NCBI GenBank assembly: GCA_029940535.1
Contig: JAPYUM010000006.1
Coordinates: forward strand, 23,009 to 86,401
Source of the DNA: Vicinamibacterales bacterium
Lineage (GTDB): Bacteria; Acidobacteriota; Vicinamibacteria; Vicinamibacterales; UBA8438
DNA length: 63,393 bases
Reading direction: 5' to 3'
In this document: positions 44,566 to 52,797 of the stretch, piece by piece
How positions within the stretch are numbered: the stretch's first letter is position 1
How the letters are laid out: each line of letters starts with the position of its first letter
The notes under the pieces: model-generated
The model's database searches: none
Told to the model about the DNA's origin: nothing
Seen by the model: only the letters and a program-made list of their open reading frames with translations
Made by a program: the position numbers and the translations under genes

Positions 44566-44985
44566 TCACTTGACCAGCAGGACCGGGCATGCCACCAACA
44601 CCCCCACCTTGTAGCTGAGGGTGCCCCAACTCGACCCTGGCTCTTCCCGATTGACTGGGTGTGACGCGAGCACCACCAAGTCGATGTCGCGTTCTTCGCT
44701 CAGTCGGAGAATCTCGGTGGCCGGGGTGCCATACGCCACCTCCGTTCGCACGGCCACCGTGGCGTCCGTATGACGGGCCAGCAATGCGGCAAGCCGCCTG
44801 CGCGCGCGGGTCTCCAACTCGGCGTAGAACGACTTCATCTCGCGAAACTCGACGCCTTGAATCGTCTGGATGACGTGCACCAGCGTGACGGTCCCGCCGG
44901 TCGGTTTCAAGAGGTCGACCGCGATATCGACGGCGCGTTCTGCACGGGGGGTCAGGTCGGTCGGAATCAGGATGTGATTGAACAT
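44566..44985 (-). CDS. Universal stress protein without the ATP-binding glycine motif
   Basis: 139 residues from ATG 44985 (GGAGGA upstream). Starts FNHILIPTDLTPRAERAVDI, as Usp proteins do. Where ATP-binding Usps have G-x2-G-x9-G-S/T, this one reads VLASHPVNREEPGSSWGTLS, so it probably does not bind ATP in the usual way (UspA-like rather than UspFG-like). Last gene of a minus-strand run with Usp (47022), cytochrome (46120) and Yip1-like (45566). Confidence 0.9.
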   Translation of the reverse strand: MFNHILIPTDLTPRAERAVDIAVDLLKPTGGTVTLVHVIQTIQGVEFREMKSFYAELETRARRRLAALLARHTDATVAVRTEVAYGTPATEILRLSEERDIDLVVLASHPVNREEPGSSWGTLSYKVGVLVACPVLLVK

Positions 44986-45032
44986 GCGGTCCTCCGTCTC
45001 TCCACGACACGAGGAGCCAGGTGATGACCGTG

Positions 45033-45566
45033 TCACGACACCGTCGGTGCGAAGAAGATGCCGATCACCCAGAAGGTCGCCACAAAGATGGTCCACCTGG
45101 TCGCGCACACCCCGAACGCCCGTAAGGGGCTCGTGAAGTCGAGCGCGTGCTGAACGGCGACGACCATGGCCGCGAGAAGCCAGAGGAAGGCGACGGCCGT
45201 CACGGTGGGCCCCAGGCCCGGCACCAACCCCAGCACCCCCAGGAGACCGGGGGCCGCGGCAAAACCGAGGACCCGGAGCAATTCACCGGGGTCCGTGCGT
45301 GTTTGCGGCTCGGCGAAGAACCGCGTGCCGATGACGTAGGTCAGCAGTGCCCAGGTGATCCAGCCGGCGATGGAGACCAGCGTCAGCGCAAGGACGGCCC
45401 CGAAGCGACCTGGTTGGAGTCCGGTCCACCCCAATCCCAACCCTGCGCTCGCCAACACCACGACCGCCAACGCCTGTCCGGTGGCGTTGTGGTCCGCTTC
45501 GACCGTCTCATAGGTGTTCGAGTCCAGCCTGGCCGCGCCGATCACCCGTGTGATGAATGTCGTCAT
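45033..45566 (-). CDS. Yip1-domain-like membrane protein
   Basis: 177 residues with about five membrane segments (ALAVVVLASAGLGLGW, FGAVLALTLVSIAGWITWAL, LGFAAAPGLLGVLGLVPGLG, VTAVAFLWLLAAMVVAVQHA, WTIFVATFWVIGIFF). The arrangement and the AAAPGLLG signature fit bacterial YIP1-family proteins. Function unknown. It is flanked by Usp and cytochrome genes on the same strand. A GTAGCGA/TCGCTAC hairpin at 45602-45620 lies between it and the upstream gene. Confidence 0.75.
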   Translation of the reverse strand: MTTFITRVIGAARLDSNTYETVEADHNATGQALAVVVLASAGLGLGWTGLQPGRFGAVLALTLVSIAGWITWALLTYVIGTRFFAEPQTRTDPGELLRVLGFAAAPGLLGVLGLVPGLGPTVTAVAFLWLLAAMVVAVQHALDFTSPLRAFGVCATRWTIFVATFWVIGIFFAPTVS

Positions 45567-45643
45567 GTCTACCCCGCGGCTTATTCGAGACGCTGACTCA
45601 CGTAGCGAGATACTTCGCTACCGTCGTGAAATGGTTCGTACTC

Positions 45644-46120
45644 TCACGGAGCCGCACCGCGTGATTTCACGCGGTCAGGGTCAATCTGTGCGAGTTCCGG
45701 CCACGGCCGGTCTGCGAGGCCTTGTGCTTGCCGCACACCTCGCACGTGTTTATGGCACTCGACGCATTGCAGGGTCAGCTCAACGTAGGCCAGTGTGGCG
45801 GCATCGAGGTTCCGATCGAGCCCGGCCTGTGACAACCGGTTGGCGGTGTCGCGGAAGCCGGCGCTGTAGCGCTGATACTCCGGTGTGCGCAGGACGTTCC
45901 AGCTCGACAGATCACTGAGAATTCGCAGGTCGTTGGCATTCCGCTCGATGGTTTCAAAACGCTCGAGTACGAGTCCCTCGATCAGTTGTCGTGAGTGCTC
46001 CAGTTTTTGCCGCATGATCTCGGGCAGGGTGGGCGCCTGGCGCGCCTCCGCCACGGTGCCTGCGGTCGTGATCAGCAGCACCGCCCCCGACAGCCAAATC
46101 CCGCGTACATGTCGTGGCAT
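45644..46120 (-). CDS. Periplasmic class II-like cytochrome c
   Basis: 158 residues with a signal peptide (SGAVLLITTAGTVAEA). Four-helix-bundle-type helices precede a C-terminal haem site Cys119-x2-Cys122-His123 (LQCVECHKHVRG). It starts only 17 bases after the double Usp gene and must be co-transcribed. A CCGCGTGA-AA-TCACGCGG palindrome lies in its last codons (45657-45674). Possibly a redox or NO sensor or an electron carrier for stress. Confidence 0.82.
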   Translation of the reverse strand: MPRHVRGIWLSGAVLLITTAGTVAEARQAPTLPEIMRQKLEHSRQLIEGLVLERFETIERNANDLRILSDLSSWNVLRTPEYQRYSAGFRDTANRLSQAGLDRNLDAATLAYVELTLQCVECHKHVRGVRQAQGLADRPWPELAQIDPDRVKSRGAAP

Positions 46121-46137
46121 CGCATCCTCCCGAGTTC

Positions 46138-47022
46138 CTAGGTGGTGTCTCGGACCACCAGTACCGGCGTGTCACACGTGCGACACACTCGCTCGGTGAC
46201 ACTCCCGATGAGCATGTGCGGCAGCCCGGTCAGGCCGCGCGTGCCCATCACGACAAGATCCGCCCGTCGGTTCTTGGCCATACGAGCGATCTCGACCGGT
46301 GCGCTTCCGTCCGTCACGGTCCAGGTGGCGCCCTCGATCTCCCCCGACCACTCCCGGAGGCTCCGGTCCAGGAGCCGGTGGAGGTCACCCGACGCCACCA
46401 GCCCGCCATCGCTGTTCCCGCCGTAGTAGAACGCCGGAATCGGTTCGACGACGTGCAGCAGATCCAGTCGGGCGTTGGTCCCGGTCGTGAGCCACCGGGC
46501 CATGTCGAGCGCCCGCGCCGAGCCGGCTGAGAGATCGACCGGGACGAGGATGCGGCGCGGGCGCCCTTGCTCGTCTTCCGCAGGCGGCGGCTCGGGGTGG
46601 ACGACGCTGCGCACCGTCACTACGTGTCCCGTCCAATGGCGCACGATCTTCTCAGCGGTGCTGCCGATGAGCAGGCGTCCCAGGCCGCTTCGACCGTGGG
46701 TGCCCATCACGACGAGGTCCGGTCGCAGCTCGGTGGCGCGCTCCATGACCGCTTCGAAGGCGGATACCGCCGGACGGTGCGAGAGCTGCACCGTCGGCAC
46801 GCGCCGGGTGGGGTCCTGTTCTGCCAGCCGGTTGGCCTCGGCGCTGACGGTCTCGGCGAGGGCTTCCAGCGGCGGCTCGGATCCACTCGAGGAGTGCAGC
46901 AGTTGACTGTGAAACAGATGGAGTTCGGCGCCGTACCGCGTGGCGAACTCGACCGCGACCCTGCGGGCCTTCGCGGCGCTGTCTGAGAAATCCGTCGGAT
47001 GGAGGATCGTGTCAATCCGCAT
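46138..47022 (-). CDS. Tandem-domain universal stress protein
   Basis: 294 residues, two Usp domains. Domain 1 starts RIDTILHPTDFSDSAAKARR and has MGTHGRSGLGRLLIGSTAEK; domain 2 has RRILVPVDLSAGSARALDMA and MGTRGLTGLPHMLIGSVTER. Both carry the G-x2-G-x9-G-S/T ATP motif. First gene of the Usp-cytochrome-Yip1-Usp run, divergent from the Usp at 47152. A weak sigma-54-like sequence lies at 47046-47061. Confidence 0.93.
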   Translation of the reverse strand: MRIDTILHPTDFSDSAAKARRVAVEFATRYGAELHLFHSQLLHSSSGSEPPLEALAETVSAEANRLAEQDPTRRVPTVQLSHRPAVSAFEAVMERATELRPDLVVMGTHGRSGLGRLLIGSTAEKIVRHWTGHVVTVRSVVHPEPPPAEDEQGRPRRILVPVDLSAGSARALDMARWLTTGTNARLDLLHVVEPIPAFYYGGNSDGGLVASGDLHRLLDRSLREWSGEIEGATWTVTDGSAPVEIARMAKNRRADLVVMGTRGLTGLPHMLIGSVTERVCRTCDTPVLVVRDTT

Positions 47023-47045
47023 GGCGTTCGCTCACTCTGTACGTA

Positions 47046-47061
47046 CCCAAAGTCCGTGCCG
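47046..47061 (-). promoter_or_regulatory. Weak sigma-54-like sequence before the tandem Usp gene
   Basis: Minus strand CGGCAC-N5-TTGGG has a good -24 half but GG instead of GC at -12. It could be degenerate, and no palindrome pair is seen upstream. Confidence 0.25.
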
Positions 47062-47078
47062 CCGTGCAGGCCCGAAGT

Positions 47079-47094
47079 TGGCACACGGTTTGCG
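47079..47094 (+). promoter_or_regulatory. Sigma-54 promoter of the single-domain Usp gene
   Basis: TGGCAC-ACGGT-TTGCG has a perfect -24 and TTGC at -12. Expected start is near 47105, inside the palindrome CTGGTACCAG (47102-47111). No AAATTT-type palindrome pair is seen upstream. Confidence 0.65.
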
Positions 47095-47151
47095 ATAGTT
47101 TCTGGTACCAGCCCTGAGCTGGGACGGGACCGCAGGGAAGAGGAGGCGGAC

Positions 47152-47598
47152 ATGATTACGATGAAAACGATTCTTGCGCCGACCGACTTCAGCACGACGT
47201 CCAATGTCGCGCTGGACCATGCCAAGGCGCTCGCCGAGAAATTCGGCGCCACGCTGCATCTCATCCATGTGTTGCCAGACCCGCATGCCCAGGCGTGGTC
47301 CATTGAGGCGGCCGGCATTCCGGTCGACGAGATGCAGACACGTTGGGGTCAGGAGGCACGGGCGCGGCTGGAGGGGTTGCTCACCGACGAAGAGCGCCAG
47401 TCTCTCCACGCCGTGGTCGAGACGCGGGTGGGACACCCGTTCCTCGAAATCATCCGGTACGCCAAGAACCAGGACGTCGATCTCATCGTGCTGGGAACCC
47501 ATGGTCGTGGCGCCGTCGAGCACATGCTTCTGGGCAGCGTGGCCGAGAAGGTAGTGCGCAAGGCGCCCTGTCCGGTCTTGACCGTTCGCGAAGGCTAG
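47152..47598 (+). CDS. Universal stress protein (ATP-binding type)
   Basis: 148 residues from ATG 47152 (GAGGAGG upstream). TILAPTDFSTTSNVALDHAK at the start and LGTHGRGAVEHMLLGSVAEK near the end give the full ATP motif. Closest in style to the many stand-alone Usps of Acidobacteriota. Divergent from the tandem Usp gene and preceded by a good sigma-54 promoter. Repeat copy D follows. Confidence 0.94.
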   Translation: MITMKTILAPTDFSTTSNVALDHAKALAEKFGATLHLIHVLPDPHAQAWSIEAAGIPVDEMQTRWGQEARARLEGLLTDEERQSLHAVVETRVGHPFLEIIRYAKNQDVDLIVLGTHGRGAVEHMLLGSVAEKVVRKAPCPVLTVREG

Positions 47599-47609
47599 AC
47601 CCAGTTCGC

Positions 47610-47688
47610 GATGCCATAGAGGTTTCCGGCCGAGACGTCCGTCTGGCGGTGTTGCTGCGTCGGTCGCCCCCGCCCGGCGGGCGGGACG
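47610..47688 (+). repeat. Dispersed intergenic repeat, copy D
   Basis: CCATAGAGGTTTCCGGCCGA then GACGTCCGTCTGGCGGTGTT and a GC-rich hairpin CGCCCGGCGGGCG. Same order and orientation relative to the upstream gene as copies B and C. Confidence 0.7.
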
Positions 47689-47848
47689 GGACTGGGAGCA
47701 GTATCGCCTGTTCACCGAGTTGTTCTCCCCGGCCGGCTACATCGTCAACCTGTCGTATCGGTACAACGCGCTCGACGAGGTGCAGTTCGACTTCGACGAC
47801 TACAGCGCGCATGTCGCCGAAGTATCGATCGGTTGCCGGTTTCGGTAG
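47684..47848 (+). pseudogene. 3' remnant of a beta-barrel-type protein gene
   Basis: The frame from 47684 reads DWEQYRLFTELFSPAGYIVN then LSYRYNALDEVQFDFDDYSA and ends VSIGCRFR. The alternating strands and terminal Phe-Arg look like the end of an outer-membrane protein. The 5' part is replaced by repeat copy D, and there is no start or ribosome site. It is therefore likely a decayed gene. Nothing else is seen between 47849 and 47931. Confidence 0.6.
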
Positions 47849-47931
47849 CGACCCGAGTCGCCGCCGCCGCTGCGCGTGGCAACGGCGATCGCAATCCCAC
47901 CCGATCCGGCCATCGCACAGCGCTCCCCCGG

Positions 47932-48348
47932 TCACCGGGGTTCGGACAGATAGCGCACGAAGTCCGCCTCGGTCAGGATGCCGGTCATGCGGTCACCGTC
48001 CACCACCGGCAGACAGCCGTACTTGTTCTCGAGCATGACCCGCCCGGCCGTGGCCACATCTGAATCCGGCGCGACCACCTCGACGTCCAGGGTCATAATG
48101 GACTCCACCTTGACCTCGCTCATGACGTCGTGCTGGGCCGACAGCGTCAGGTCATCGGTCGGCGCCAGCGCCCGCTGCATCAGGTCGCGTTGGGAGACGA
48201 GCCCGACCACCGCGCCGTCCTCGTCGACCACCGGAAGGTGCCGGATACCGTGGCGATCCATCAGGTTCCGGGCGGTCTGCAGGTCGTCGTCGGGGGCCAC
48301 CGCCACCGGGTCATCGGTCATGAGGTCTGCTGCGCGCAGTTTGGTCAT
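47932..48348 (-). CDS. CBS-pair protein 1
   Basis: 138 residues made of two CBS motifs: AADLMTDDPVAVAPDDDLQT to GIRHLPVVDEDGAVVGLVSQRD, and VESIMTLDVEVVAPDSDVAT to GCLPVVDGDRMTGILTEADF. Stand-alone CBS pairs bind adenine nucleotides and sense energy state; Rv2626c (Hrp1) of M. tuberculosis is a known stress-induced relative. GGAGG precedes ATG 48348. A possible sigma-54 promoter lies at 48383-48398. Confidence 0.93.
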   Translation of the reverse strand: MTKLRAADLMTDDPVAVAPDDDLQTARNLMDRHGIRHLPVVDEDGAVVGLVSQRDLMQRALAPTDDLTLSAQHDVMSEVKVESIMTLDVEVVAPDSDVATAGRVMLENKYGCLPVVDGDRMTGILTEADFVRYLSEPR

Positions 48349-48382
48349 CGGTTCGCCTCCAGAGTCTCGCTCTGATTCTCAC

Positions 48383-48398
48383 TACAACCTTCGTGCCA
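48383..48398 (-). promoter_or_regulatory. Possible sigma-54 promoter of CBS-pair protein 1
   Basis: Minus strand TGGCAC-N5-TTGTA: perfect -24, T in place of C at -12. Expected start about 24 bases before ATG 48348. Confidence 0.5.
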
Positions 48399-48458
48399 CC
48401 AGTGGTCGGTCCAAGAAAGAGAACCAGAGCCTTGTCGGGCCGCCGCCGCGCCCTGGCG

Positions 48459-49553
48459 TCAGTCCGGCTGCTCCAGGTCGGCGACCATGGCTCGGAGGAA
48501 ACTCGCAGCTTCAGCGCCCGTGACCGCCCGATGGTCGAACGTCAGCGACAGCGGTAGCTGACGGTGAATCGTGGGCACATCATCCGCGGCCACCACCTGG
48601 CGGGCTATTCTCCCCGCTCCGACGATTGCTACCTGCGGGGGCACCACGACCAATTGGGCGAACCGACCGCCGATGGTTCCGAAATTCGATAACGTGATCG
48701 TTTGACCGCGGAGTTCCGTCGGTGGGATCGTACGGATGGCGACGTCTCGCTTCAGGCGCGCCAGGGCGTCCCGGAGGTCCTCTGTCGTGCGCCGGCCGAC
48801 ATCGCGGAGTACCGGCACGAAGAGGCCGTTCTCGGTGTCGACGGCGACCCCGAGATCGATAGTTTTCCGTACCCGCCGTGAGCGCTCGGTGCCGTTGAAC
48901 CAGGCGTTGAGGGCCGGGGCGGCGGCACACCCGGCCGCGACCGCCCGGGTGAGTCGCAGCATGACCACCGCGTCGGCCGACCAGCACTCGACGTCCGCGA
49001 CATCGGTGACGGTCGCCGGCACGACCTCTGCGTGGGCTCTTGCCATGCGGTCGGCCATGGCACGACGGACACCCCGCAGTGGTTCGGCCTCCTCGGCGTC
49101 GGCAAGCGCCTCGGCGCCCCGCTCCACATCCCTCGCGGTGATCGCACCGGCCGGTCCGGATCCCGAGAGGGACACGAGATCGACACCGCGCTTGCGGGCT
49201 AACGCGCGCACGGCCGGCGTGGCACGCACCGCCGAGGGTGCTGCGACTGGGGTCGGCATCGCGGCGGGGGGACCGGCATCGACTTCGCCGACCACCGTCC
49301 CGGTATCCGGCTGGGTGTCGGCTGCCTCGAACTCCACGAGCGGATCGCCCACGTCCAGTCGAGACCCCACGTCGGCGCACAGCTTGGTGACCCGGCCGGA
49401 CCGGGGGGACGGAATTTCGACGACCGCCTTGTCGGTCTCGACGGCCACCAGCGGCTGGTCGGTCACCACATGGTCACCGACACCGACGTGCCACGAGACG
49501 ACTTCGGCCTCCGCGAGGCCTTCACCGAGATCAGGCAGCTGGAAGATGGTCAT
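48459..49553 (-). CDS. Dihydrolipoamide acyltransferase (E2) of a 2-oxoacid dehydrogenase
   Basis: 364 residues from ATG 49553, which overlaps the E1-beta stop (ATGA). Lipoyl domain with Lys42 in VETDKAVVEIPS; E3/E1-binding domain AVRALARKRGVDLVSLSGSG to AITARDV; catalytic domain ending FDHRAVTGAEAASFLRAM with His341. In the usual DHRxxDG motif the Asp is Thr here, which is common in this subgroup. It transfers acyl groups from E1 to CoA. No E3 gene is in the window. Confidence 0.92.
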   Translation of the reverse strand: MTIFQLPDLGEGLAEAEVVSWHVGVGDHVVTDQPLVAVETDKAVVEIPSPRSGRVTKLCADVGSRLDVGDPLVEFEAADTQPDTGTVVGEVDAGPPAAMPTPVAAPSAVRATPAVRALARKRGVDLVSLSGSGPAGAITARDVERGAEALADAEEAEPLRGVRRAMADRMARAHAEVVPATVTDVADVECWSADAVVMLRLTRAVAAGCAAAPALNAWFNGTERSRRVRKTIDLGVAVDTENGLFVPVLRDVGRRTTEDLRDALARLKRDVAIRTIPPTELRGQTITLSNFGTIGGRFAQLVVVPPQVAIVGAGRIARQVVAADDVPTIHRQLPLSLTFDHRAVTGAEAASFLRAMVADLEQPD

Positions 49554-50530
49554 TCGAATGCGAGCACCTCGCGGGCCGCGGTCAGGATCCGGTCCGTGGA
49601 TGGCAGATAGTGGTGTTCGAGTCGCGGTAGCGGTATCACCGTGTCGTAGCCGGTGACCCGCTTGACCGGCGCCTGCAGGAACAGGAGTCCCTCGTCGGCG
49701 AGGCGTGCCGCGATCTCTCCGCCGAATCCACCGGTCCGTGCGGCTTCGTGCACGATGACGCACCGGCCGGTCTTCTCCACCGAACGCAAGATGGTCGCGC
49801 TATCGAGGGGGCGCAGCGTGCCGACGTCGATCACCTCAGCTCCAATCCCGTCGCGTGAGAGTGTCTCCGCCACCGCCATCGTTTCGATCACCGACGCCCC
49901 CCAGCTCACCAGCGTGAGGTCGCGACCCTCATTCAGGACGAAGCAGCTGTCGAGCGGGGCGACCGCGGTCCCCAGGGCGACTTCCTCTCTGATCGTCCGA
50001 TAGATCCGCTTCGGCTCGAGGAAGACGACCGGGTCCGGACACCGGATGGCGTTCAACAGCAGTCCATACGCTCGGTTGGGTGCAGACGGAATCACGACCC
50101 GCAGACCGGGGATCTGTGCGAACAACGCCTCGGTGCTCTCGGAGTGGTGCTCAATGGCGCGGATGCCGCCGCCGTAGGGCGCGCGCAGCACCATCGGACA
50201 CGTCAGCCGGCCGCGCGTGCGCCAACGCAGTCTGGCGGCGTGACTGATCATCTGGTCCAAGGTCGAATACATGAAGCCCATGAACTGGATCTCGGCGACG
50301 GGCCGGAACCCCTGGGCGGCCAGTCCGATCGCCGCGCCGGCGACGACCGTCTCGGCCAGTGGAGTATCGAACACGCGCGTCGGACCGAACCGGTCGAGCA
50401 GCCCGTCCGTGGCCCGAAACACGCCACCGTCCACCCCGACGTCTTCACCAAGCACGAGCACGCGCTCGTCTTCTTCCATGGCCTGTGCGAGTGCCGCATT
50501 CACCGCCTGGACCAGCGTGAGCTCAGCCAC
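49550..50530 (-). CDS. 2-oxoacid dehydrogenase E1 component, beta subunit
   Basis: 326 residues. Typical stretches: VQAVNAALAQAMEEDERVLV, GEDVGVDGGVFRATDGLLDR, RVFDTPLAETVVAGAAIGLA, PEIQFMGF-like AEIQFMGFMYSTLDQMISHA and CVIVHEAARTGGFGGEIAAR. It forms the TPP-dependent E1 heterotetramer with the alpha subunit. Its start overlaps the end of E1-alpha by eight bases. Pyruvate or branched-chain oxoacid may be the substrate. Confidence 0.94.
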   Translation of the reverse strand: MAELTLVQAVNAALAQAMEEDERVLVLGEDVGVDGGVFRATDGLLDRFGPTRVFDTPLAETVVAGAAIGLAAQGFRPVAEIQFMGFMYSTLDQMISHAARLRWRTRGRLTCPMVLRAPYGGGIRAIEHHSESTEALFAQIPGLRVVIPSAPNRAYGLLLNAIRCPDPVVFLEPKRIYRTIREEVALGTAVAPLDSCFVLNEGRDLTLVSWGASVIETMAVAETLSRDGIGAEVIDVGTLRPLDSATILRSVEKTGRCVIVHEAARTGGFGGEIAARLADEGLLFLQAPVKRVTGYDTVIPLPRLEHHYLPSTDRILTAAREVLAFE

Positions 50531-51599
50531 GGCGCGTCACTTCCTTCAGCAGCGCGTCGCGCTGTGCGGCCAGGTCTGTCGGCAGCGTCTCGTACATGAA
50601 ATCGAAGATCGCTTCGACCGGCTGAGGCGGAATAGCGAGATACGCCTCGGCGGCGGCCTCGACCTCTACTGAGCAGGCAGCGATCACCGCTTCCTCTTCT
50701 TCCTTGCTCCAATCCATCTGGTCGACCAGATACGCCTTGATCCGCTTGATCGGGTCGTCCTCCCAGTGCGCGCCGACCACCTCGTCATCTCGATATCGAC
50801 TCGCGTCGTCGGCGGTCGTATGGTCCGCGAGGCGATAGGTGATCGCCTCGATCAGATGCGGACCCTCGCCGGCGCGCGCGCGGGTCAGCGCTGCCTCCAT
50901 GGCGATACGCACCGCCACGACATCGTTGCCATCGACCTGCTCGCAGGACATCCCGGCCGCGAACGCCTTTTGCGCCAGGGTCTCGGCCGCGGTCTGTGCC
51001 GCGCGTGGCATTGAGATCGCCCAGGCGTTGTTGCAGACGACGAACACCGCCGGCACCTGCCAGACACCGGCCAGGTTCAGGCCCTCATAGAAATCTCCCT
51101 TCGAGGTCGCGCCATCGCCACAGAGACAGACGGCGGCGCGGCGCTCGCCACGCAGCTTGAACGCCATCGCCGCCCCGGCCGCATGCGGGAGATGCGTCGC
51201 AATCGGCACCGTCACCGGGAAGTCCTGGCGCGGCGTCGCAAAATTGCTTCCTCGCTCGTCGCCACCCCAGAACAGAAACAGCTCTGTCAGGGTGACCCCC
51301 CGTAGCAGCTGCGCGCCGTGGTCGCGCGCATAAGGGAGCAATACGTCCGCGGGGGTCATCGCCACCCCGACGCCGACCGCGATCGCTTCCTGGCCGAGCG
51401 ATGAGGCATAGGTCCCGAGGCGGCCGGTGCGCTGTAGTGCGATCGCTCTGGTGTCGAACGTGCGGGTGAGCACCATGGCGCGATACATCTCAACCATCGC
51501 GTCGCGGTCCTCGGCGAGGGGCGGCAGCGGCTGCGTGGGCCGACCGTCGCGATCGATCAACCGCGTGTAGTGCACCTCGAAGGTCGCTACTCGGGTCAC
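50523..51599 (-). CDS. 2-oxoacid dehydrogenase E1 component, alpha subunit
   Basis: 358 residues from GTG 51599 (GAGGGG seven bases upstream). TPP motif CGDGATSKGDFYEGLNLAGV to VVCNNAWAIS, preceded by LPHAAGAAMAFKLRGERRAA and the substrate-side SLGQEAIAVGVGVAM. The order E1-alpha, E1-beta, E2 is a single operon. Because the operon lies among stress genes and has its own candidate sigma-54 promoter, it may be a special-condition complex rather than the housekeeping one. Confidence 0.94.
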   Translation of the reverse strand: MTRVATFEVHYTRLIDRDGRPTQPLPPLAEDRDAMVEMYRAMVLTRTFDTRAIALQRTGRLGTYASSLGQEAIAVGVGVAMTPADVLLPYARDHGAQLLRGVTLTELFLFWGGDERGSNFATPRQDFPVTVPIATHLPHAAGAAMAFKLRGERRAAVCLCGDGATSKGDFYEGLNLAGVWQVPAVFVVCNNAWAISMPRAAQTAAETLAQKAFAAGMSCEQVDGNDVVAVRIAMEAALTRARAGEGPHLIEAITYRLADHTTADDASRYRDDEVVGAHWEDDPIKRIKAYLVDQMDWSKEEEEAVIAACSVEVEAAAEAYLAIPPQPVEAIFDFMYETLPTDLAAQRDALLKEVTRRG

Positions 51600-51622
51600 A
51601 GAAAGCCCCTCTTCTATCTCGT

Positions 51623-51638
51623 TGCACGTCTTGTACCG
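51623..51638 (-). promoter_or_regulatory. Possible sigma-54 promoter of the oxoacid dehydrogenase operon
   Basis: Minus strand CGGTAC-N5-GTGCA keeps GG-N10-GC. The predicted leader would be only about 13 bases, beginning at the Shine-Dalgarno AGAGGGG, so it is marginal. Confidence 0.35.
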
Positions 51639-51729
51639 GTTCGCACCGATGTTCCCGGGTGTGGCCGGTGTAGCGCTGAAGAGGAGACCGGCGACGCTCG
51701 CCCTCAATGGTCGGACCGGCCGTACACGA

Positions 51730-51766
51730 ATAAGACCCTGTTCTCCGAGAGAGAGCAGGGTCTTAT
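51730..51766 (-). terminator. Terminator hairpin downstream of hsp20
   Basis: ATAAGACCCTG, 15-base loop, CAGGGTCTTAT: an exact 11-bp stem, 49 bases after the hsp20 stop on the minus strand. It isolates hsp20 from the dehydrogenase operon. Confidence 0.7.
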
Positions 51767-51814
51767 CGGCTGGTAAAGGGACCGCCGACGAGGGCTATCG
51801 GGTCGACGATGCGT

Positions 51815-52264
51815 CTATGCGGTCTTCTTGAAGAAGTTGCCTCCCTTCTTCACCTCGATCGTCCGGGCCTTCGCCTCCTCCATCATTGGTAGCGTTAGCG
51901 CGAGCATCCCGTTATTGAGCTCGGCGGTCACACCTGCGACGTTGACGGTCTTCGGTAGTTCGAATCTTCGCTCGAAACGCCCGTAGTGGAACTCCGTCCG
52001 GGTCGTCTCGCCTTCTTTGTCCTCCTCCATCTCGTGTTCACCGGTCACCGTGAGCACGTTCCCGGTCACCTCGACGGTCACGTCCTTCAGCTCCATGCCG
52101 GGCACCGCCATCTTGACCATCCACGCGTTCTCACCGGTGGTGACCTCGGTTGCCGGAGCAAAGCCGCGTCCGAAACGATCCATCTCTCGAGTGAGCGGCA
52201 TCAACCCCGCGAACGGCCATTCGGCATCTTCCCAGAGTGGGTTCCTTCGCCTGAGTGCTAGCAT
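51815..52264 (-). CDS. Hsp20/alpha-crystallin small heat-shock protein
   Basis: 149 residues from ATG 52264 (AGGAGG upstream). Alpha-crystallin domain from about residue 40: EVTTGENAWMVKMAVPGMEL, VTVEVTGNVLTVTGEHEMEE, GRFERRFELPKTVN and the A-x-x-x-n-G-x-L motif AELNNGMLALTLP. It is a holdase chaperone in the cytoplasm. A possible sigma-70-type promoter (TTGACG, 18 bases, TATGTG) lies at 52329-52358 on the minus strand; no sigma-54 element is seen. Confidence 0.95.
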   Translation of the reverse strand: MLALRRRNPLWEDAEWPFAGLMPLTREMDRFGRGFAPATEVTTGENAWMVKMAVPGMELKDVTVEVTGNVLTVTGEHEMEEDKEGETTRTEFHYGRFERRFELPKTVNVAGVTAELNNGMLALTLPMMEEAKARTIEVKKGGNFFKKTA

Positions 52265-52514
52265 CGCGTGTTCCTCCTTTCTTCCCTTGCCAGCCGGAAC
52301 GAAGGTCGTCGATCGACTTTCCTTCGTCCACATAGTTAGACGAAAATCACTGCGTCAATGTTCCATGGAAGATACCCGTAAATACCCATTTATTGTATGA
52401 CTTATAGGAAATACTCGACGGAGTGAAGCTGCGCTAGCGCGTATACGCCAATTCATGGCGTCGCAAACACGTCGGACCAGGCTCCCTGCCGGTCGGACCT
52501 CCCGCTGGCCCCTT

Positions 52515-52637
52515 CGCCACGAACTGAATTACGTCGTCCGGCCACAGACGGCGCGGCGTTTGCCCGAGTTCATCAGACCGCACCTGACACTCGATCCGCA
52601 CGCTCGCGACCGACCGGATCGGATGTACACCGTGCGA
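52515..52637 (+). pseudogene. Fragment of a VTC-domain polyphosphate-polymerase-like gene
   Basis: RHELNYVVRPQTARRLPEFI then RPHLTLDPHARDRPDRMYTV matches the usual N-terminal start of bacterial VTC-domain proteins (R-x-E-x-K-Y ... R-P-x-L-x-x-D-P-x-A ... Y-x-V-R). The normal SLYLD continuation is lost at 52637, where the frame breaks. About 41 residues remain of a usual 240 or more. Confidence 0.55.
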
Positions 52638-52797
52638 TTGGCTCGCCACGCGGCTTGCCGACACCGGCACCGAGGCGGCCCGCCAGCGCATTCTCGTCAA
52701 GCTCTGGCGGTTGCCCGACGTGACGCTGTCGTTCATGAGCGCCGGGTCTCGAGACGGCGACGACGTCGAGTAGCGTCTCGCTGGTGCGAATGTGGCG

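Noticed and set aside
47102-47111. CTGGTACCAG palindrome as a dedicated operator
   Set aside because: Ten-bp palindromes arise by chance and it is not repeated at other promoters. It could matter, because it overlaps the predicted start, but there is no further support.
52249-52264. CIRCE-like GAGTGCTAG at the hsp20 start
   Set aside because: Only one half-site; the TTAGCACTC partner nine bases away is absent and the bases are inside coding sequence.
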